Source: Bacteroidales bacterium
Lineage (GTDB): Bacteria; Bacteroidota; Bacteroidia; Bacteroidales; F082
Length of the DNA: 64,000 bases
Assembly: GCA_017395365.1 (NCBI GenBank)
Contig: JAFPUN010000021.1
Span: 124,001 to 188,000 of the forward strand
Direction: 5' to 3'
Position numbers and translations under genes: made by a program. This document shows, in pieces, positions 21,776-30,630 of this stretch; positions within the stretch are counted from its first letter, which is position 1; the number at the start of each line of letters is the position of its first letter. Under the pieces are notes generated by a model, which was not told the DNA's origin, did no database searches, and worked only from the letters and a program-made list of their open reading frames with translations.

Positions 21776-23596
21776 TTATCCATGAAAATGCTTATAAACA
21801 ATCTCTGCCTTGGCAGGACCTACGACCTCGGCGAGACGCTCGAGTGAGGCTTCCTTGATGCCTTTTACCGATTTCAGTTCCAAAAGCAACTTCTCCGCCG
21901 TCTTCTTCCCTATCCCCTTGATCTCGGCCAGTTCGGAGTGCATGAAGCCTTTCTCGAATTTCTTACGGTGGAAAGTGATGGCGAAACGATGCACCTCGTC
22001 CTGGATATGCGCCAGCAAACGAAACACTTCCGAGTTGGGTTTTAGGCCCACTACACGGGGCGGGAAGCCGAAAAGCAGCTCGTTGGTGCGGTGACGATCG
22101 TCCTTGGCCAGACCTGCAATGGGGATGTCGACATGCAGTTCGTCTTGAATCACCTGTCGCACCACTTCCATCTGTCCCTTGCCGCCATCGGTGATGAGGA
22201 GGTTGGGCAAAGGCTTGCCCTCCTCGATAAGGCGTGAATAGCGCCTTCTGACCACCTCTTTCATTGAGGCGTAGTCATCGGGGCCTTCCACCGTCTTAAT
22301 GTTGAAATGGCGGTAGCCCGCCTTGTTGGGCTTGCCGTTCACGAACTGCACCATGCCCGCCACGGCATAGTCGCCTTGGAAGTTGGAGTTGTCGAAACAC
22401 TCGATTACCTCGGGCAATTGTTCCAGTTGCAAGACCTCTTTCAATTGGCTCAAGACCCGTTTTTGATGTCTTTCGGGGTCGACGAGGGTGCGCTGCTTTT
22501 CAAGGTCGATCTTATATTGCGTGGCATTGCGGTGTGAGAGCTCAAGCAGTTTCAGCTTGTCGCCACGTTGCGGGATGGTCACCTGTACTGCTCCTAGAGC
22601 ATAGTCCAACTTCATTGGGACAATGATTTCGGCAGCCGGCTCATCAAACTGCTGCCGCAATTCAGTAATAGCCAATAACAGTAGTTCTTCGGCAGTCTCT
22701 TCCAAACGACGTTTCATCTCGAAGGAATGGCTTTGCACCACAGCACCGTCCATCACCTTCATATAGTTGACATAGAACGTCTCATCGTCATCGACATAAG
22801 AGAACACCTCCACATTATGGATGGTCGCGCTCACCACGGTGGAACGGCTGCGGTACTCCTCCAAGAGGTCATATTTCTCCTTGATGAGTTGAGCCTCCTC
22901 AAATTCCATGCGCGAAGCATGGTCCATCATCTGCGCCTTCAAGTCACGGAGAACACCTCCCATATTACCCTTGATGATCTCGCGAATCTCGGCAATCATG
23001 GCGTTATAGTCGTCTCGCGAAACCAGCCCCTCGCAGGGACCGTTACATTTGTGGATATGATAGTCGAGGCAGACCTTGTACTTGCCTTTTTCGACACCCG
23101 CTTCCGTCAGCGGCGTACGGCAGGAGCGCACCTTATAGACCTGACCGAGCAAGTCCAACAAGATATGGGCCGTGCGCACTGAGGGATAAGGGCCGAAATA
23201 TTCCGAACCGTCGTTCACCTTGCGGCGCGTGAGGAAGACCCGAGGGAAGGCCTCCTTCTTGATGCAAATCCAAGGGTAGGTCTTGTCATCCTTAAGCATG
23301 ATGTTGTAACGCGGCTTGTACTGTTTGATCATCGTATTCTCAAGCAGCAGGGCCTCCGACTCCGAATCGACAATGCTGTATTCAAGGTCGGCAATCTTAC
23401 TCACGAGGACGCGCGTCTTGCCCGTCTGCTCCTTGTTGAAATAACTGCTGACGCGGCGTTTCAGGTTCTTGGCCTTACCCACATAGATGAGGGTGCCACT
23501 TTTGTCGAAATAGCGATACACGCCAGGCTTGTTGGGCAGCGCGGCGAGCTTTTGTTTCACTATTTCGGGTAGGTCTATCATAGGTATTTCTCTCAC
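21776..23596 (-). CDS. uvrC: Excinuclease ABC subunit C
   Basis: UvrC cuts DNA on both sides of a lesion in nucleotide excision repair. The 606-residue protein has the N-terminal GIY-YIG nuclease (PGVYRYFDKSGTLIYVGKAK, near residues 20-39), a Cys-containing middle region, a UVR motif near SRMEFEEAQLIKEKY, the RNase H-like second nuclease (VIECFDNSNFQGDYAVAG; LITDGGKGQ) and a C-terminal helix-hairpin-helix (IKGIGKKTAEKLL). It starts 36 bases downstream of thiL on the same strand and is probably co-transcribed with it. Confidence 0.97.
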   Translation of the reverse strand: MREIPMIDLPEIVKQKLAALPNKPGVYRYFDKSGTLIYVGKAKNLKRRVSSYFNKEQTGKTRVLVSKIADLEYSIVDSESEALLLENTMIKQYKPRYNIMLKDDKTYPWICIKKEAFPRVFLTRRKVNDGSEYFGPYPSVRTAHILLDLLGQVYKVRSCRTPLTEAGVEKGKYKVCLDYHIHKCNGPCEGLVSRDDYNAMIAEIREIIKGNMGGVLRDLKAQMMDHASRMEFEEAQLIKEKYDLLEEYRSRSTVVSATIHNVEVFSYVDDDETFYVNYMKVMDGAVVQSHSFEMKRRLEETAEELLLLAITELRQQFDEPAAEIIVPMKLDYALGAVQVTIPQRGDKLKLLELSHRNATQYKIDLEKQRTLVDPERHQKRVLSQLKEVLQLEQLPEVIECFDNSNFQGDYAVAGMVQFVNGKPNKAGYRHFNIKTVEGPDDYASMKEVVRRRYSRLIEEGKPLPNLLITDGGKGQMEVVRQVIQDELHVDIPIAGLAKDDRHRTNELLFGFPPRVVGLKPNSEVFRLLAHIQDEVHRFAITFHRKKFEKGFMHSELAEIKGIGKKTAEKLLLELKSVKGIKEASLERLAEVVGPAKAEIVYKHFHG

Positions 23597-23632
23597 AAAA
23601 CTTGCAAAACCTACAAAACTGTGATAAATAAA

Positions 23633-24694
23633 CTATTCTTGTTTCTTCTTCATGTGGTCCCAGCCTTGGGCTTTGATCGGGATGACGTGGTTGTCGGGGG
23701 TGATCATCTCGGCCACGCCCTTGTCATCGGTCATGTAGCCGATGACCGTCACGTCAGCCGACAGGGTCTGTATCTTCTCGTAGTCCTTCTGGTCGATGGT
23801 GAAGAGCAGTTCGTAGTCCTCTCCCCCACTCAAAGCCGCCACCGAAGGCACGATTTGGAACTCCTTTGCCATCTTGTCGGTGGTTGGATCGATTGGGATT
23901 TTGTCCTCATAGAGCTGGCAGCCCACGCCGCTCTCCTTGCAGAGGTGCAGGATCTCGGAAGCGAGACCGTCAGAGATGTCGATCATCGAGGTGGGTTTGA
24001 TGCCCAAGGTCTTGAGTTGTTCCACGACATCCTTGCGGGCTTCGGGCTTCAGTTGGCGCTCGAGCACATACTCCATGCCTTTCAGTTGAGGTTGCATGTT
24101 GGGGTTGGAGAGGAACTCCACCTTTTCGCGCTCGAGGATTAGCAAGCCGATGTAGGCGCCACCCAAGTCACCCGTGACGCACAGCAGGTCGTTCTTCTTG
24201 GCACCACTGCGGTAGACGATGTCCTCCTCCTTGGCCATGCCGATGACCGTGATAGAGATGACAAGGCCCGTTTTACTGCTCGTGGTGTCGCCGCCCACCA
24301 TGTCGACATGGTAACGCTCGCAGGCGAGGCGTATGCCAGCATACAACTCATCCAATGCCTCGGCAGTATAGCGGCTCGACACGCCCAGACCCACCACAAT
24401 CTGTGTGGGGGTGCCATTCATGGCGTAGATGTCGGAAAAATTGCTGACGGCTGCCTTGTAGCCGAGGTGCTTCAAAGGGCAGTAGGTCATATCGAAATGA
24501 ATGCCTTCGATGAGCATGTCGACTGAGACAAGGGTGCGGTAGCCTTCGTGGTTGATGACGGCGGCATCGTCGCCGACGCCTTTCAGCGATGAAGCATTAC
24601 GCAAAGGGAAGTCCTGCGTCAGTTGGTCGATGAGGCCAAATTCGCCGAGTTCATCCAAATCTGTTAGGAGCTTGGGGGTGGTTTCTTGTTTCAT
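23633..24694 (-). CDS. thiL: Thiamine-monophosphate kinase
   Basis: ThiL phosphorylates thiamine phosphate to the active cofactor thiamine diphosphate. The 353-residue protein carries the family signatures FPLRNASSLKGVGDDAAVI near the start, VDMLIEGIHFDMTYCP, VGGDTTSSKTGLVIS and a SGGEDYELLFT block. No TPP riboswitch or other thi gene was seen beside it. It precedes uvrC by 36 bases. Confidence 0.93.
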   Translation of the reverse strand: MKQETTPKLLTDLDELGEFGLIDQLTQDFPLRNASSLKGVGDDAAVINHEGYRTLVSVDMLIEGIHFDMTYCPLKHLGYKAAVSNFSDIYAMNGTPTQIVVGLGVSSRYTAEALDELYAGIRLACERYHVDMVGGDTTSSKTGLVISITVIGMAKEEDIVYRSGAKKNDLLCVTGDLGGAYIGLLILEREKVEFLSNPNMQPQLKGMEYVLERQLKPEARKDVVEQLKTLGIKPTSMIDISDGLASEILHLCKESGVGCQLYEDKIPIDPTTDKMAKEFQIVPSVAALSGGEDYELLFTIDQKDYEKIQTLSADVTVIGYMTDDKGVAEMITPDNHVIPIKAQGWDHMKKKQE

Positions 24695-24712
24695 GGGATC
24701 CTAAATTATTGG

Positions 24713-24768
24713 TGTAGGGCTGTCCAATCCCCCCGCCCCCTTTGGAAGGGGGAATTGGCAGCCCTACA
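24713..24768. repeat. Palindrome between tRNA and thiL
   Basis: Arms TGTAGGGCTG and CAGCCCTACA-like (TGTAGGGC at 24713-24720, GCCCTACA at 24761-24768) enclose a C-rich/G-rich inner stem. It may end the tRNA transcript, which runs in this direction. Confidence 0.55.
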
Positions 24769-24790
24769 ATCCATGTTTTTTGTATTGTCG

Positions 24791-24864
24791 TGGTCCCACT
24801 AGGGCTTGAACCTAGGACCTACTGATTATGAGTCAGTTGCTCTAACCAACTGCGCTATGGGACC
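24791..24864 (-). tRNA. tRNA with anticodon CAT (Met, or lysidine-type Ile)
   Basis: The minus strand folds as a complete cloverleaf of 74 nt: acceptor GGTCCCA/TGGGACC with discriminator A, D arm GCGC/GAGC, anticodon stem ACTGA/TCAGT with loop CTCATAA, T stem CTAGG/CCTAG. CCA is not encoded. CAT is shared by elongator Met and the Ile tRNA whose C34 becomes lysidine. The pair order next to the loop (GA...TC) and GGnCCC acceptor resemble E. coli Ile2, so the identity is open. Confidence 0.93.
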
Positions 24865-24966
24865 GCAAAAAAACAGGAACAAAGCAAACATTTCAGCCTT
24901 TTTTCTTGCTTTTTGCGCTGCAAATTTACAATTTTGCATCGAATTAGACTGAAAAATTCATCAAAA

Positions 24967-25614
24967 ATGAGTGCGAAAATCAAGAACATCATCTTTGACC
25001 TCGGCGGCGTGGTCCTCGACATCGACGAAAACATCGTCTACAAAGAACTCGAAAAAATGGGTATTAGAACTTCGGAACTGGCTCATTCCAAGGAGTTTAT
25101 GGACATCATGAGCAAATTCGACACTGGCATCTACACCGCCCCCACCTTCCGCAAGAAAACCAAAGCCATCCTCGGCCAAGAGAAAATGACCGACCAGAAA
25201 TTCGACTCGATTTGGAACTCCATGCTGTTGGATATTCCACGCGAACGCATCGCCGCATTGGAACAAATCCGGAAACACTATAAGATTTTCTTGATGAGCA
25301 ACTCCAACGAAATCCATTATGACCTCTATGTCAGGGATTTGCAACTGCGCTTTGGCTACAACGAGTTTGACGAACTGTTCAATAAGTCGTATTTCTCATT
25401 CGCTGAACATCTCGAAAAACCCAACCCACGCTTCTTCGAACTCATCCTCGACCACGAGCACCTGCTGCCCGAAGAGACTTTGTTCATCGATGACACAGCT
25501 GAAAATATCAATGTCGCCAAGTCATTGGGCATCAATACCTATCATATTAGTAGGGAGGAATTGGTGAGGAATCTGTTTGAGAATGGGGTTTTGAAGGAAG
25601 GGGTGGTTTCGTGA
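24967..25614 (+). CDS. HAD-family hydrolase (HAD-IA phosphatase type)
   Basis: The 215-residue protein has the catalytic FDLGGVVLDID motif with Asp11 at the start, the Ser motif in FLMSNSNEIH, a Lys in EKPNPRFFELIL and the C-terminal FIDDTAENINVA acid motif. It resembles YihX-type sugar or nucleotide phosphatases; substrate unknown. The ATG at 24967 fits the family start better than one 18 codons upstream, which reads through AT-rich leader sequence. Its TGA stop is the first base of the palindrome that separates it from dus. Confidence 0.9.
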   Translation: MSAKIKNIIFDLGGVVLDIDENIVYKELEKMGIRTSELAHSKEFMDIMSKFDTGIYTAPTFRKKTKAILGQEKMTDQKFDSIWNSMLLDIPRERIAALEQIRKHYKIFLMSNSNEIHYDLYVRDLQLRFGYNEFDELFNKSYFSFAEHLEKPNPRFFELILDHEHLLPEETLFIDDTAENINVAKSLGINTYHISREELVRNLFENGVLKEGVVS

Positions 25615-25742
25615 GATTCCCTGCGGGAATGGCGAAACCGTTTATAGTACACTGCGGCGGCTAATGACACTTACGAATCGTAGATGTCTCAAGCCGCCGC
25701 CCATTTAAACAATTGGATAAACTCCATTCCCGAAGGGAATCT
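25614..25742. repeat. Long nested palindrome between convergent HAD gene and dus
   Basis: Outer arms AGATTCCCTGCGGGAATGG and CCATTCCCGAAGGGAATCT pair with one mismatch, and an inner GCGGCGGCT/AGCCGCCGC stem is nested inside. The arms share most of their sequence with the copy at 21643-21773. This copy touches the stop codons of both flanking genes. Confidence 0.75.
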
Positions 25743-26715
25743 AATAATAGTTTTCTATCTCGTTCAATATTTCATAAACTTCCTCCACCTCCAGTGTCTC
25801 CATCAGCCGCATCTTGAATGGCTTGAAGTTGGGTAATCCCTTGAAATAAGAGGCCCAGTGTTTGCGGATTTCCAGCAGGGCGATGTGTTCACCTTTCCAC
25901 TCCACTGAACGCTCCAATTGAATCTTACTAACGCGCACACGTTCCTTCACATCGGGCAAGGGCAGCTCCTCCACCGTCTCCAAATAATGCCTTATCTGAT
26001 TGAAAATCCAGGGATTGCCGTAGGTGGCGCGACCAATCATCAGACCATCCACACCATAGGTGTCTTTATAGTGTTTTGCAGAGGGTCCATCCACCACGTC
26101 ACCATTGCCGATGATAGGGATGTGCATGCGGGGATTGTTTTTTACCGCACCTATTAAAGTCCAATCAGCGGGCTGGCTGTATTTGGTGGTGCGCAGGCGG
26201 CCGTGTATGGTCAAGGCGGCGATGCCCACGTCCTGCAGGCGTTCGGCGATGTCGACGATCTCGCGGTGCGCGTCGTCGTAGCCGAGGCGGGTCTTCACCG
26301 TCACAGGGGTCTTCACCGCCTCCACCACAGCCTTGGTGATGGCCACCATCTTGGGGATGTCGTTCATGATGCCCGAACCTGCGCCTTTCGAGGCCACCTT
26401 CTTCACCGGACAGCCGAAATTGATGTCGATGATGTCAGGGTGGGCCGTCTCAGCATAGCGCGCCGCCTCCACCATAGGATCAACAGCGTTGCCGAAAATT
26501 TGGATGCCTACAGGTCGCTCAAACTCCTCAAAATCAAGTTTCTTGATGCTCTTCACCGAGTCGCGGATGAGGCCGTCGGCAGAGATGAATTCCGAGTAGA
26601 CCACGTCGGCGCCAAAGAGTTTGCAGACATAACGGAACGGTGGGTCCGACACGTCCTCCATCGGAGCGAGGAGCAAGGGATAATGGTCGAATTCGAGGTG
26701 GGCAAGCGTATACAT
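25741..26715 (-). CDS. dus: tRNA-dihydrouridine synthase (DusB-like)
   Basis: This flavoenzyme reduces uridines in tRNA D loops. The TIM-barrel start APMEDVSDPPFRYVCKLFGAD, INFGCPVKKVASKGAGSG with the catalytic Cys, the VKTRLGYDD FMN-contacting block and IGNGDV are all present. The length of 324 residues is standard. The gene is transcribed towards the HAD gene; upstream it is separated from the CPBP protease gene by a palindromic region. Confidence 0.95.
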   Translation of the reverse strand: MYTLAHLEFDHYPLLLAPMEDVSDPPFRYVCKLFGADVVYSEFISADGLIRDSVKSIKKLDFEEFERPVGIQIFGNAVDPMVEAARYAETAHPDIIDINFGCPVKKVASKGAGSGIMNDIPKMVAITKAVVEAVKTPVTVKTRLGYDDAHREIVDIAERLQDVGIAALTIHGRLRTTKYSQPADWTLIGAVKNNPRMHIPIIGNGDVVDGPSAKHYKDTYGVDGLMIGRATYGNPWIFNQIRHYLETVEELPLPDVKERVRVSKIQLERSVEWKGEHIALLEIRKHWASYFKGLPNFKPFKMRLMETLEVEEVYEILNEIENYY

Positions 26716-26732
26716 GGCTACAAGTCTTATTT

Positions 26733-26896
26733 AACTACAGATGGCACAGATTTCACTGATTGACACAAACAGAATTTGGCAACTTCGTTGCGGATGGATA
26801 CAGATAGACGATCGTCGGCAGGAATCTGTAAAAATCGGGCGCTAGCGCCTTAAATTCATTATTGCTCATCCGTTTAATCTGTATAATCTGTAGTTT
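26733..26896. repeat. Inverted ACTACAGAT repeat in a divergent gap
   Basis: AACTACAGAT...ACAGATTTCACTGAT on the left (26733-26760) faces its inverted relative ending AATCTGTAGTTT (to about 26896). Between them lie small hairpins (GGCAACTTCGTTGC, GACGATCGTC, GGGCGCTAGCGCC) and a second arm pair GAATTTGGC/GCCTTAAATTC. It separates the divergent dus and CPBP genes and resembles the nested-hairpin element at 161-319. Confidence 0.6.
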
Positions 26897-26929
26897 GCTA
26901 TTATTTCAACTGCAAAATTACAAAAAGTG

Positions 26930-26937
26930 TATCTTTG
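26930..26937 (+). promoter_or_regulatory. -7 promoter element of the CPBP protease gene
   Basis: TATCTTTG matches TAnnTTTG, 23 bases before the chosen ATG at 26961. It lies inside the longer open frame and so decides the start. Confidence 0.6.
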
Positions 26938-26960
26938 CAGCAAAAATAAAACCCTTTACC

Positions 26961-27827
26961 ATGTCAGAGAACTTGAAACAATCCACGGGAATCAGAATTC
27001 TCATCTTCTTGGTGATCTTGTTCGTCAGCGGCTTGATTGGAGTGGCAGCAAGCACCGTTTTCATGCTGATGGGCGACACGGGCTTGAAGATCGGTCAGGG
27101 CATCAGCTCCATCATGATGTTTGTCGTGCCTCCCATCGTTTATTATTTCGTCACGCGTAAGGAACACCAGATGCGCGACTTGGGCTTTCGTAGCATTAAC
27201 AAGCCGTGGCTGTTGTTTCTCCTCGCCGGCATCGCGGTGATGTTCGTCTCGATGCCCGTCACCAACCAACTGACGGTATGGAACGAGAATATGAAACTGG
27301 GCGGTGCGCTCCAAACACTCGAGGACATGTTGAAGGCTTTGGAGGAGACCGCTGCCGCCGCCACCGAGCAGATGCTCAAGGTCGACACCATCGGGGGCTT
27401 GCTGTTCAACTTGGTGGTCATCGCCTTGATCCCGGCCATCGGTGAGGAGCTCACCTTCCGTGGCGTGTTGCAACAAGGGCTGACACGCAGGATGAACCCG
27501 CATGTCGCCATCCTACTCTCGGCCGCCATTTTCTCGTTCATCCACTTCCAGTTCTACGGCTTCCTGCCTCGTATGTTCCTCGGCATGCTGCTGGGCTACC
27601 TCTTCTATACCAGTGGTTCACTTTGGACCTGCATGTTGATGCACTTCCTCAACAACGGCAGTGCTGTGGTGGTGTATTACCTCAACCACAAGGGTATCAT
27701 CAATGTCGATGTCGATCATTTCGGTGAAGCGCAAAACACGTGGGTTCTCATCGCCAGTGCCGTTGTCACGGTAGCGCTCATCGTATGGTGTTGTTGGAAG
27801 AAGGAGCAGGCAAGGATTAAGAATTGA
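26961..27827 (+). CDS. CPBP-family intramembrane protease (CAAX protease-like)
   Basis: An integral membrane protein of 288 residues with about eight helices. The metalloprotease motifs are clear: Glu162-Glu163 with Arg167 in GEELTFRG, His195 in FSFIHF, and His228 with Asn231/232 in MHFLNNG. CPBP proteases include CAAX prenyl proteases and bacteriocin-immunity proteins; in Bacteroidota the substrate is usually unknown. The start MSENLKQ follows a promoter element. The gene stands alone, converging on the DUF4837 gene 12 bases away. Confidence 0.9.
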   Translation: MSENLKQSTGIRILIFLVILFVSGLIGVAASTVFMLMGDTGLKIGQGISSIMMFVVPPIVYYFVTRKEHQMRDLGFRSINKPWLLFLLAGIAVMFVSMPVTNQLTVWNENMKLGGALQTLEDMLKALEETAAAATEQMLKVDTIGGLLFNLVVIALIPAIGEELTFRGVLQQGLTRRMNPHVAILLSAAIFSFIHFQFYGFLPRMFLGMLLGYLFYTSGSLWTCMLMHFLNNGSAVVVYYLNHKGIINVDVDHFGEAQNTWVLIASAVVTVALIVWCCWKKEQARIKN

Positions 27828-27839
27828 GGCGAGACCCTT

Positions 27840-28850
27840 TTATTCTTCAGGTTCCACGAACATCAGGCTGTAGGCGATGGACTCGAGCTGGAGCAACGGC
27901 GTGCGTTTCTTCTGGTTGGGCTCGTAGTAAAAGCCTTCCACGGTGACGAGATTACCCGTGCGACTGTCGGCGAAGGTGTAGGCCACGAAGGGACCACCCA
28001 TGTAGTCATTCTCCACCTTCCACATGCCGCGCATCTCTTTGGCATAGCCAGCAGGATAGTCCTTCACGGTGGTCACCAGAGGCGGCACAAACTCCGTCTC
28101 GGTACCCATGAACGAGCCTTCCGACGGACCAGGGATGTATTGTCCCTCCATCATGTTGCGCATGGCCACGAGGCTGGGCGTCTCAAACTGGAGCGTGTCT
28201 TTGTAAGGCGTCTGGTAGATGACGATGTCGGCGCTCGATTTCTCGAGTTCCTTACGGAGCCACATAAAGTTGGGCTCATTCTTGGCGATATAGAAACCCT
28301 GCGGCACGGTGAGCTTGAAGCCGAACTTCTTGACGATGGCATTGACAATGTCGGCATCGACATCGGGACGGAAGAAGTTGAGGATACGCTCGCGCTCCAC
28401 CTTGTCGTACCACTGTTTGTATACCTCCTTGTTGCGGTCGAAATACTCGACCCAGGCGGTGATGCTGGGCGCGCTGATCTTCACATAGCGCTGCGGTGCA
28501 GCCACGGCGTTCTCCGAGGTCTCGGCCATGGCCTTCTCGAGGTTCGGATTGATCTCGACTTCGAGAATACACTTGTGCTTTTTGAACATGTCGGAGAAGC
28601 CCTGCGTGGTGACGTGGGCCAACTCATTGCGCGACTCGGGCTGCGGCAGCCCATATTGGTAGTCGAGGAAGAAGTGACGGATCGAGTCGCCGATACGGCC
28701 GTCCCACTGATCGGGATTTTGGGTGACGACCAGAATCTCGGAGGTACCACCCACCGAACGGTCTTTGCGGTTGGATCTCGCTCCATCGTCGCATGAGGCC
28801 ATCAGGCCAACCATGAGGATGAGTGCTGCAATTTTCAAATAGTTTTTCAT
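27840..28850 (-). CDS. DUF4837 family lipoprotein
   Basis: A 336-residue protein with a lipoprotein signal (LMVGLMASC, lipid-attached Cys20). The remainder (SEILVVTQNPDQW; FLDYQYGLPQPESRNEL; RGMWKVENDYMGGPFVAY) fits DUF4837, a Bacteroidota envelope family of unknown function. It lies downstream of the lytic transglycosylase gene on the same strand, with a palindromic gap of about 110 bases, so a link to cell-wall biology is possible but not shown. Confidence 0.8.
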   Translation of the reverse strand: MKNYLKIAALILMVGLMASCDDGARSNRKDRSVGGTSEILVVTQNPDQWDGRIGDSIRHFFLDYQYGLPQPESRNELAHVTTQGFSDMFKKHKCILEVEINPNLEKAMAETSENAVAAPQRYVKISAPSITAWVEYFDRNKEVYKQWYDKVERERILNFFRPDVDADIVNAIVKKFGFKLTVPQGFYIAKNEPNFMWLRKELEKSSADIVIYQTPYKDTLQFETPSLVAMRNMMEGQYIPGPSEGSFMGTETEFVPPLVTTVKDYPAGYAKEMRGMWKVENDYMGGPFVAYTFADSRTGNLVTVEGFYYEPNQKKRTPLLQLESIAYSLMFVEPEE

Positions 28851-28893
28851 GATATTAATGTTTTTGAAAGTGTTTTCGTTATGGTAATCTGCA

Positions 28894-28955
28894 GGTCCCC
28901 GAGCCCGACGAAAGGCCGTTCTTTAGCGGTCGGCCCTTCGACGAGCTCAGGGACC
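28894..28955. repeat. GGTCCC/GGGACC palindrome
   Basis: GGTCCCCGAGC and GCTCAGGGACC form the outer stem, with GGCCG/CGGCC-type words inside. It lies between two same-strand genes and shares the CCTTCGAC word with the repeat at 17790-17850. Downstream of the lytic transglycosylase stop, it may partly terminate that transcript. Confidence 0.55.
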
Positions 28956-28961
28956 TTGGTA

Positions 28962-30509
28962 TTACTTCTTGATCTTGAGTTTCTGTCCAGCTTGCACCTT
29001 GTCGCTCTTCATGTTGTTCCACTTCTTGATTTCCTTGACGGTGCAGCCGTATTTGCGTGCGATGGAGCTGAGGGTCTCCCCTCTCTTGACGGTATGGGTC
29101 TTGACCGACTTCTTCGAGCCTCCTGAAGTGTTTTTGGTGCCCTTGTTACTCTTCGTATCGTTGTTGCTCTTCACTTGGGCCATAGGTGCGCCCGAACGGT
29201 AGATGGTGAGCTTCTGTCCGGGACGTATGGTCTCACGCTTGAGGTGGTTCCATTTCTTGAGGTTGGCCACCGTGCAGTGATGTTTGCGTGCGATGCTACC
29301 GAGGCTCTCGCCTTTCTTGACGGTGTGGATGAAGCTGTCGCTGACAGTCTCCACCTTCTCCTCTATGATCTCGCGCACCTGCTCGGCCTTGCTCACGTAG
29401 TTGTAGATGCTGTCTTCGAGTTGGACGAAGCGAAGCGTGTATTTGGTGGGCATACGCAATTCATAGGGGTATTCTGGCGTTCCAGGGATGATGCCCTTGG
29501 TGTATTGCGGGTTGAAGAAACGGAGGTCTTCCATGGGCACGCCGATGCATTCGTTGATTTGGTCGAAGGCCACGCGGTTGCGCACCGAGACGGTGTCGGT
29601 GCCGTGCATCAGCAAGCCTGGGTTCATGGGATAGAGGTTATGCTCGGGGGCGTAGTTCATCAAGTAGGTGACGGCGATGAAGGCGGGGACATAGCCACGC
29701 GTCTCGGCGGGCAGGTAAGGCCAGATGGCCCAGTAGTTCTTGACACCGCCAGCACGCAGGATGGCCTTGTTGACCGTGCCAGGACCCGAGTTGTAGGCAG
29801 CCAACACGAGGAACCAATCGCCATAGCGGGCATAAAGGCTCTGCAGGTATTGGCAGGCAGCCACGGTCTCCTTCTCGGGGTCGAAGCGTTCGTCGACCAA
29901 CGAGCTGACCCTCAAGCCGTATTCGGAGCCCGTGCCACGCATGAACTGCCACAGGCCCTTGGCGCCGGCTTTGGAGCCTGCGGTGGGGTTCAGGGCCGAC
30001 TCTACCATGGCCAAGTACTTGAGTTCCAAAGGTAAGTTATATTGCGAAAGGTATTGCTCGAACATCGGGAAATAGACGTAGGAGAGGCCCAACATGCGGC
30101 TCGACTGCTGACGACGGCGGTTGGCATAGAGGTCGATGAACGACTTGACGTGCGCATTGAACGTCAAGGGCATGGAAGTCTCGTAAGCCAACGTCTGGAT
30201 GCGTTGCATGTAGACGCTGTCGTCGTAATAAGGCACCTCGCCCTCCTTGAAGCCATACTTGTTCCAAACGTCCCTGTCGATCTCCAGATAGATGTCCTTG
30301 GTGGTGCTGAGGGTACTCACCAAGTCGAGCATCTCCATCACGGTCGACTCCTCGACGACGGCCTTGCCAGAGTTCAAGTCATGGATACGCTGGTCGTCGG
30401 TCGCAGTGTCAATGGTGTCGGCATTGGGTGCAGAAGGGACATAGTTTTGAGCCGTCAGGGTAGTGAAGGCGAAGAGGGACAGTACTACGATGAAAGAGAT
30501 GCGCTTCAT
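28962..30509 (-). CDS. Lytic transglycosylase with two LysM domains (MltD-like)
   Basis: The protein cleaves peptidoglycan glycan strands in the periplasm. A signal peptide (1-20) is followed by a helical region, an SLT domain with catalytic Glu170 in LAMVESALNPTAGSKAGAKG, and the conserved WQFM, AYNSGPGTVNKAI and YVPAFIAV blocks. Two LysM domains, at about 394-436 and 469-515, bind the cell wall (HTVKKGESLGSIARKH; HTVKRGETLSSIARKY). A Ser/Lys/Asn-rich linker joins them. The 515-residue architecture matches MltD-type enzymes. It is divergent from the AI-2E family gene. Confidence 0.95.
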   Translation of the reverse strand: MKRISFIVVLSLFAFTTLTAQNYVPSAPNADTIDTATDDQRIHDLNSGKAVVEESTVMEMLDLVSTLSTTKDIYLEIDRDVWNKYGFKEGEVPYYDDSVYMQRIQTLAYETSMPLTFNAHVKSFIDLYANRRRQQSSRMLGLSYVYFPMFEQYLSQYNLPLELKYLAMVESALNPTAGSKAGAKGLWQFMRGTGSEYGLRVSSLVDERFDPEKETVAACQYLQSLYARYGDWFLVLAAYNSGPGTVNKAILRAGGVKNYWAIWPYLPAETRGYVPAFIAVTYLMNYAPEHNLYPMNPGLLMHGTDTVSVRNRVAFDQINECIGVPMEDLRFFNPQYTKGIIPGTPEYPYELRMPTKYTLRFVQLEDSIYNYVSKAEQVREIIEEKVETVSDSFIHTVKKGESLGSIARKHHCTVANLKKWNHLKRETIRPGQKLTIYRSGAPMAQVKSNNDTKSNKGTKNTSGGSKKSVKTHTVKRGETLSSIARKYGCTVKEIKKWNNMKSDKVQAGQKLKIKK

Positions 30510-30557
30510 TGGGTTGTGATTTTATTAGATTTGGTGACACTTATTTTTAAGCGAACG

Positions 30558-30565
30558 CAAAAATA
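30558..30565 (-). promoter_or_regulatory. -7 promoter element of the lytic transglycosylase gene
   Basis: The minus strand reads TATTTTTG, 48 bases before the start. It faces a second element at 30597-30604. Confidence 0.5.
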
Positions 30566-30596
30566 CCAAAAATCATATACAAAGAGAGAAAAAAAC

Positions 30597-30604
30597 TATT
30601 TTTG
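30597..30604 (+). promoter_or_regulatory. -7 promoter element of the AI-2E family transporter gene
   Basis: TATTTTTG matches the consensus, 26 bases before the start at 30631. Confidence 0.5.
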
Positions 30605-30630
30605 TACCACAAAACCCAAACGAAAAACCA

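Noticed and set aside
24695..24790. TPP riboswitch before thiL
   Set aside because: The region holds a simple GC palindrome, and the conserved CTGAGA and ACCTGA-type THI-box words are absent.
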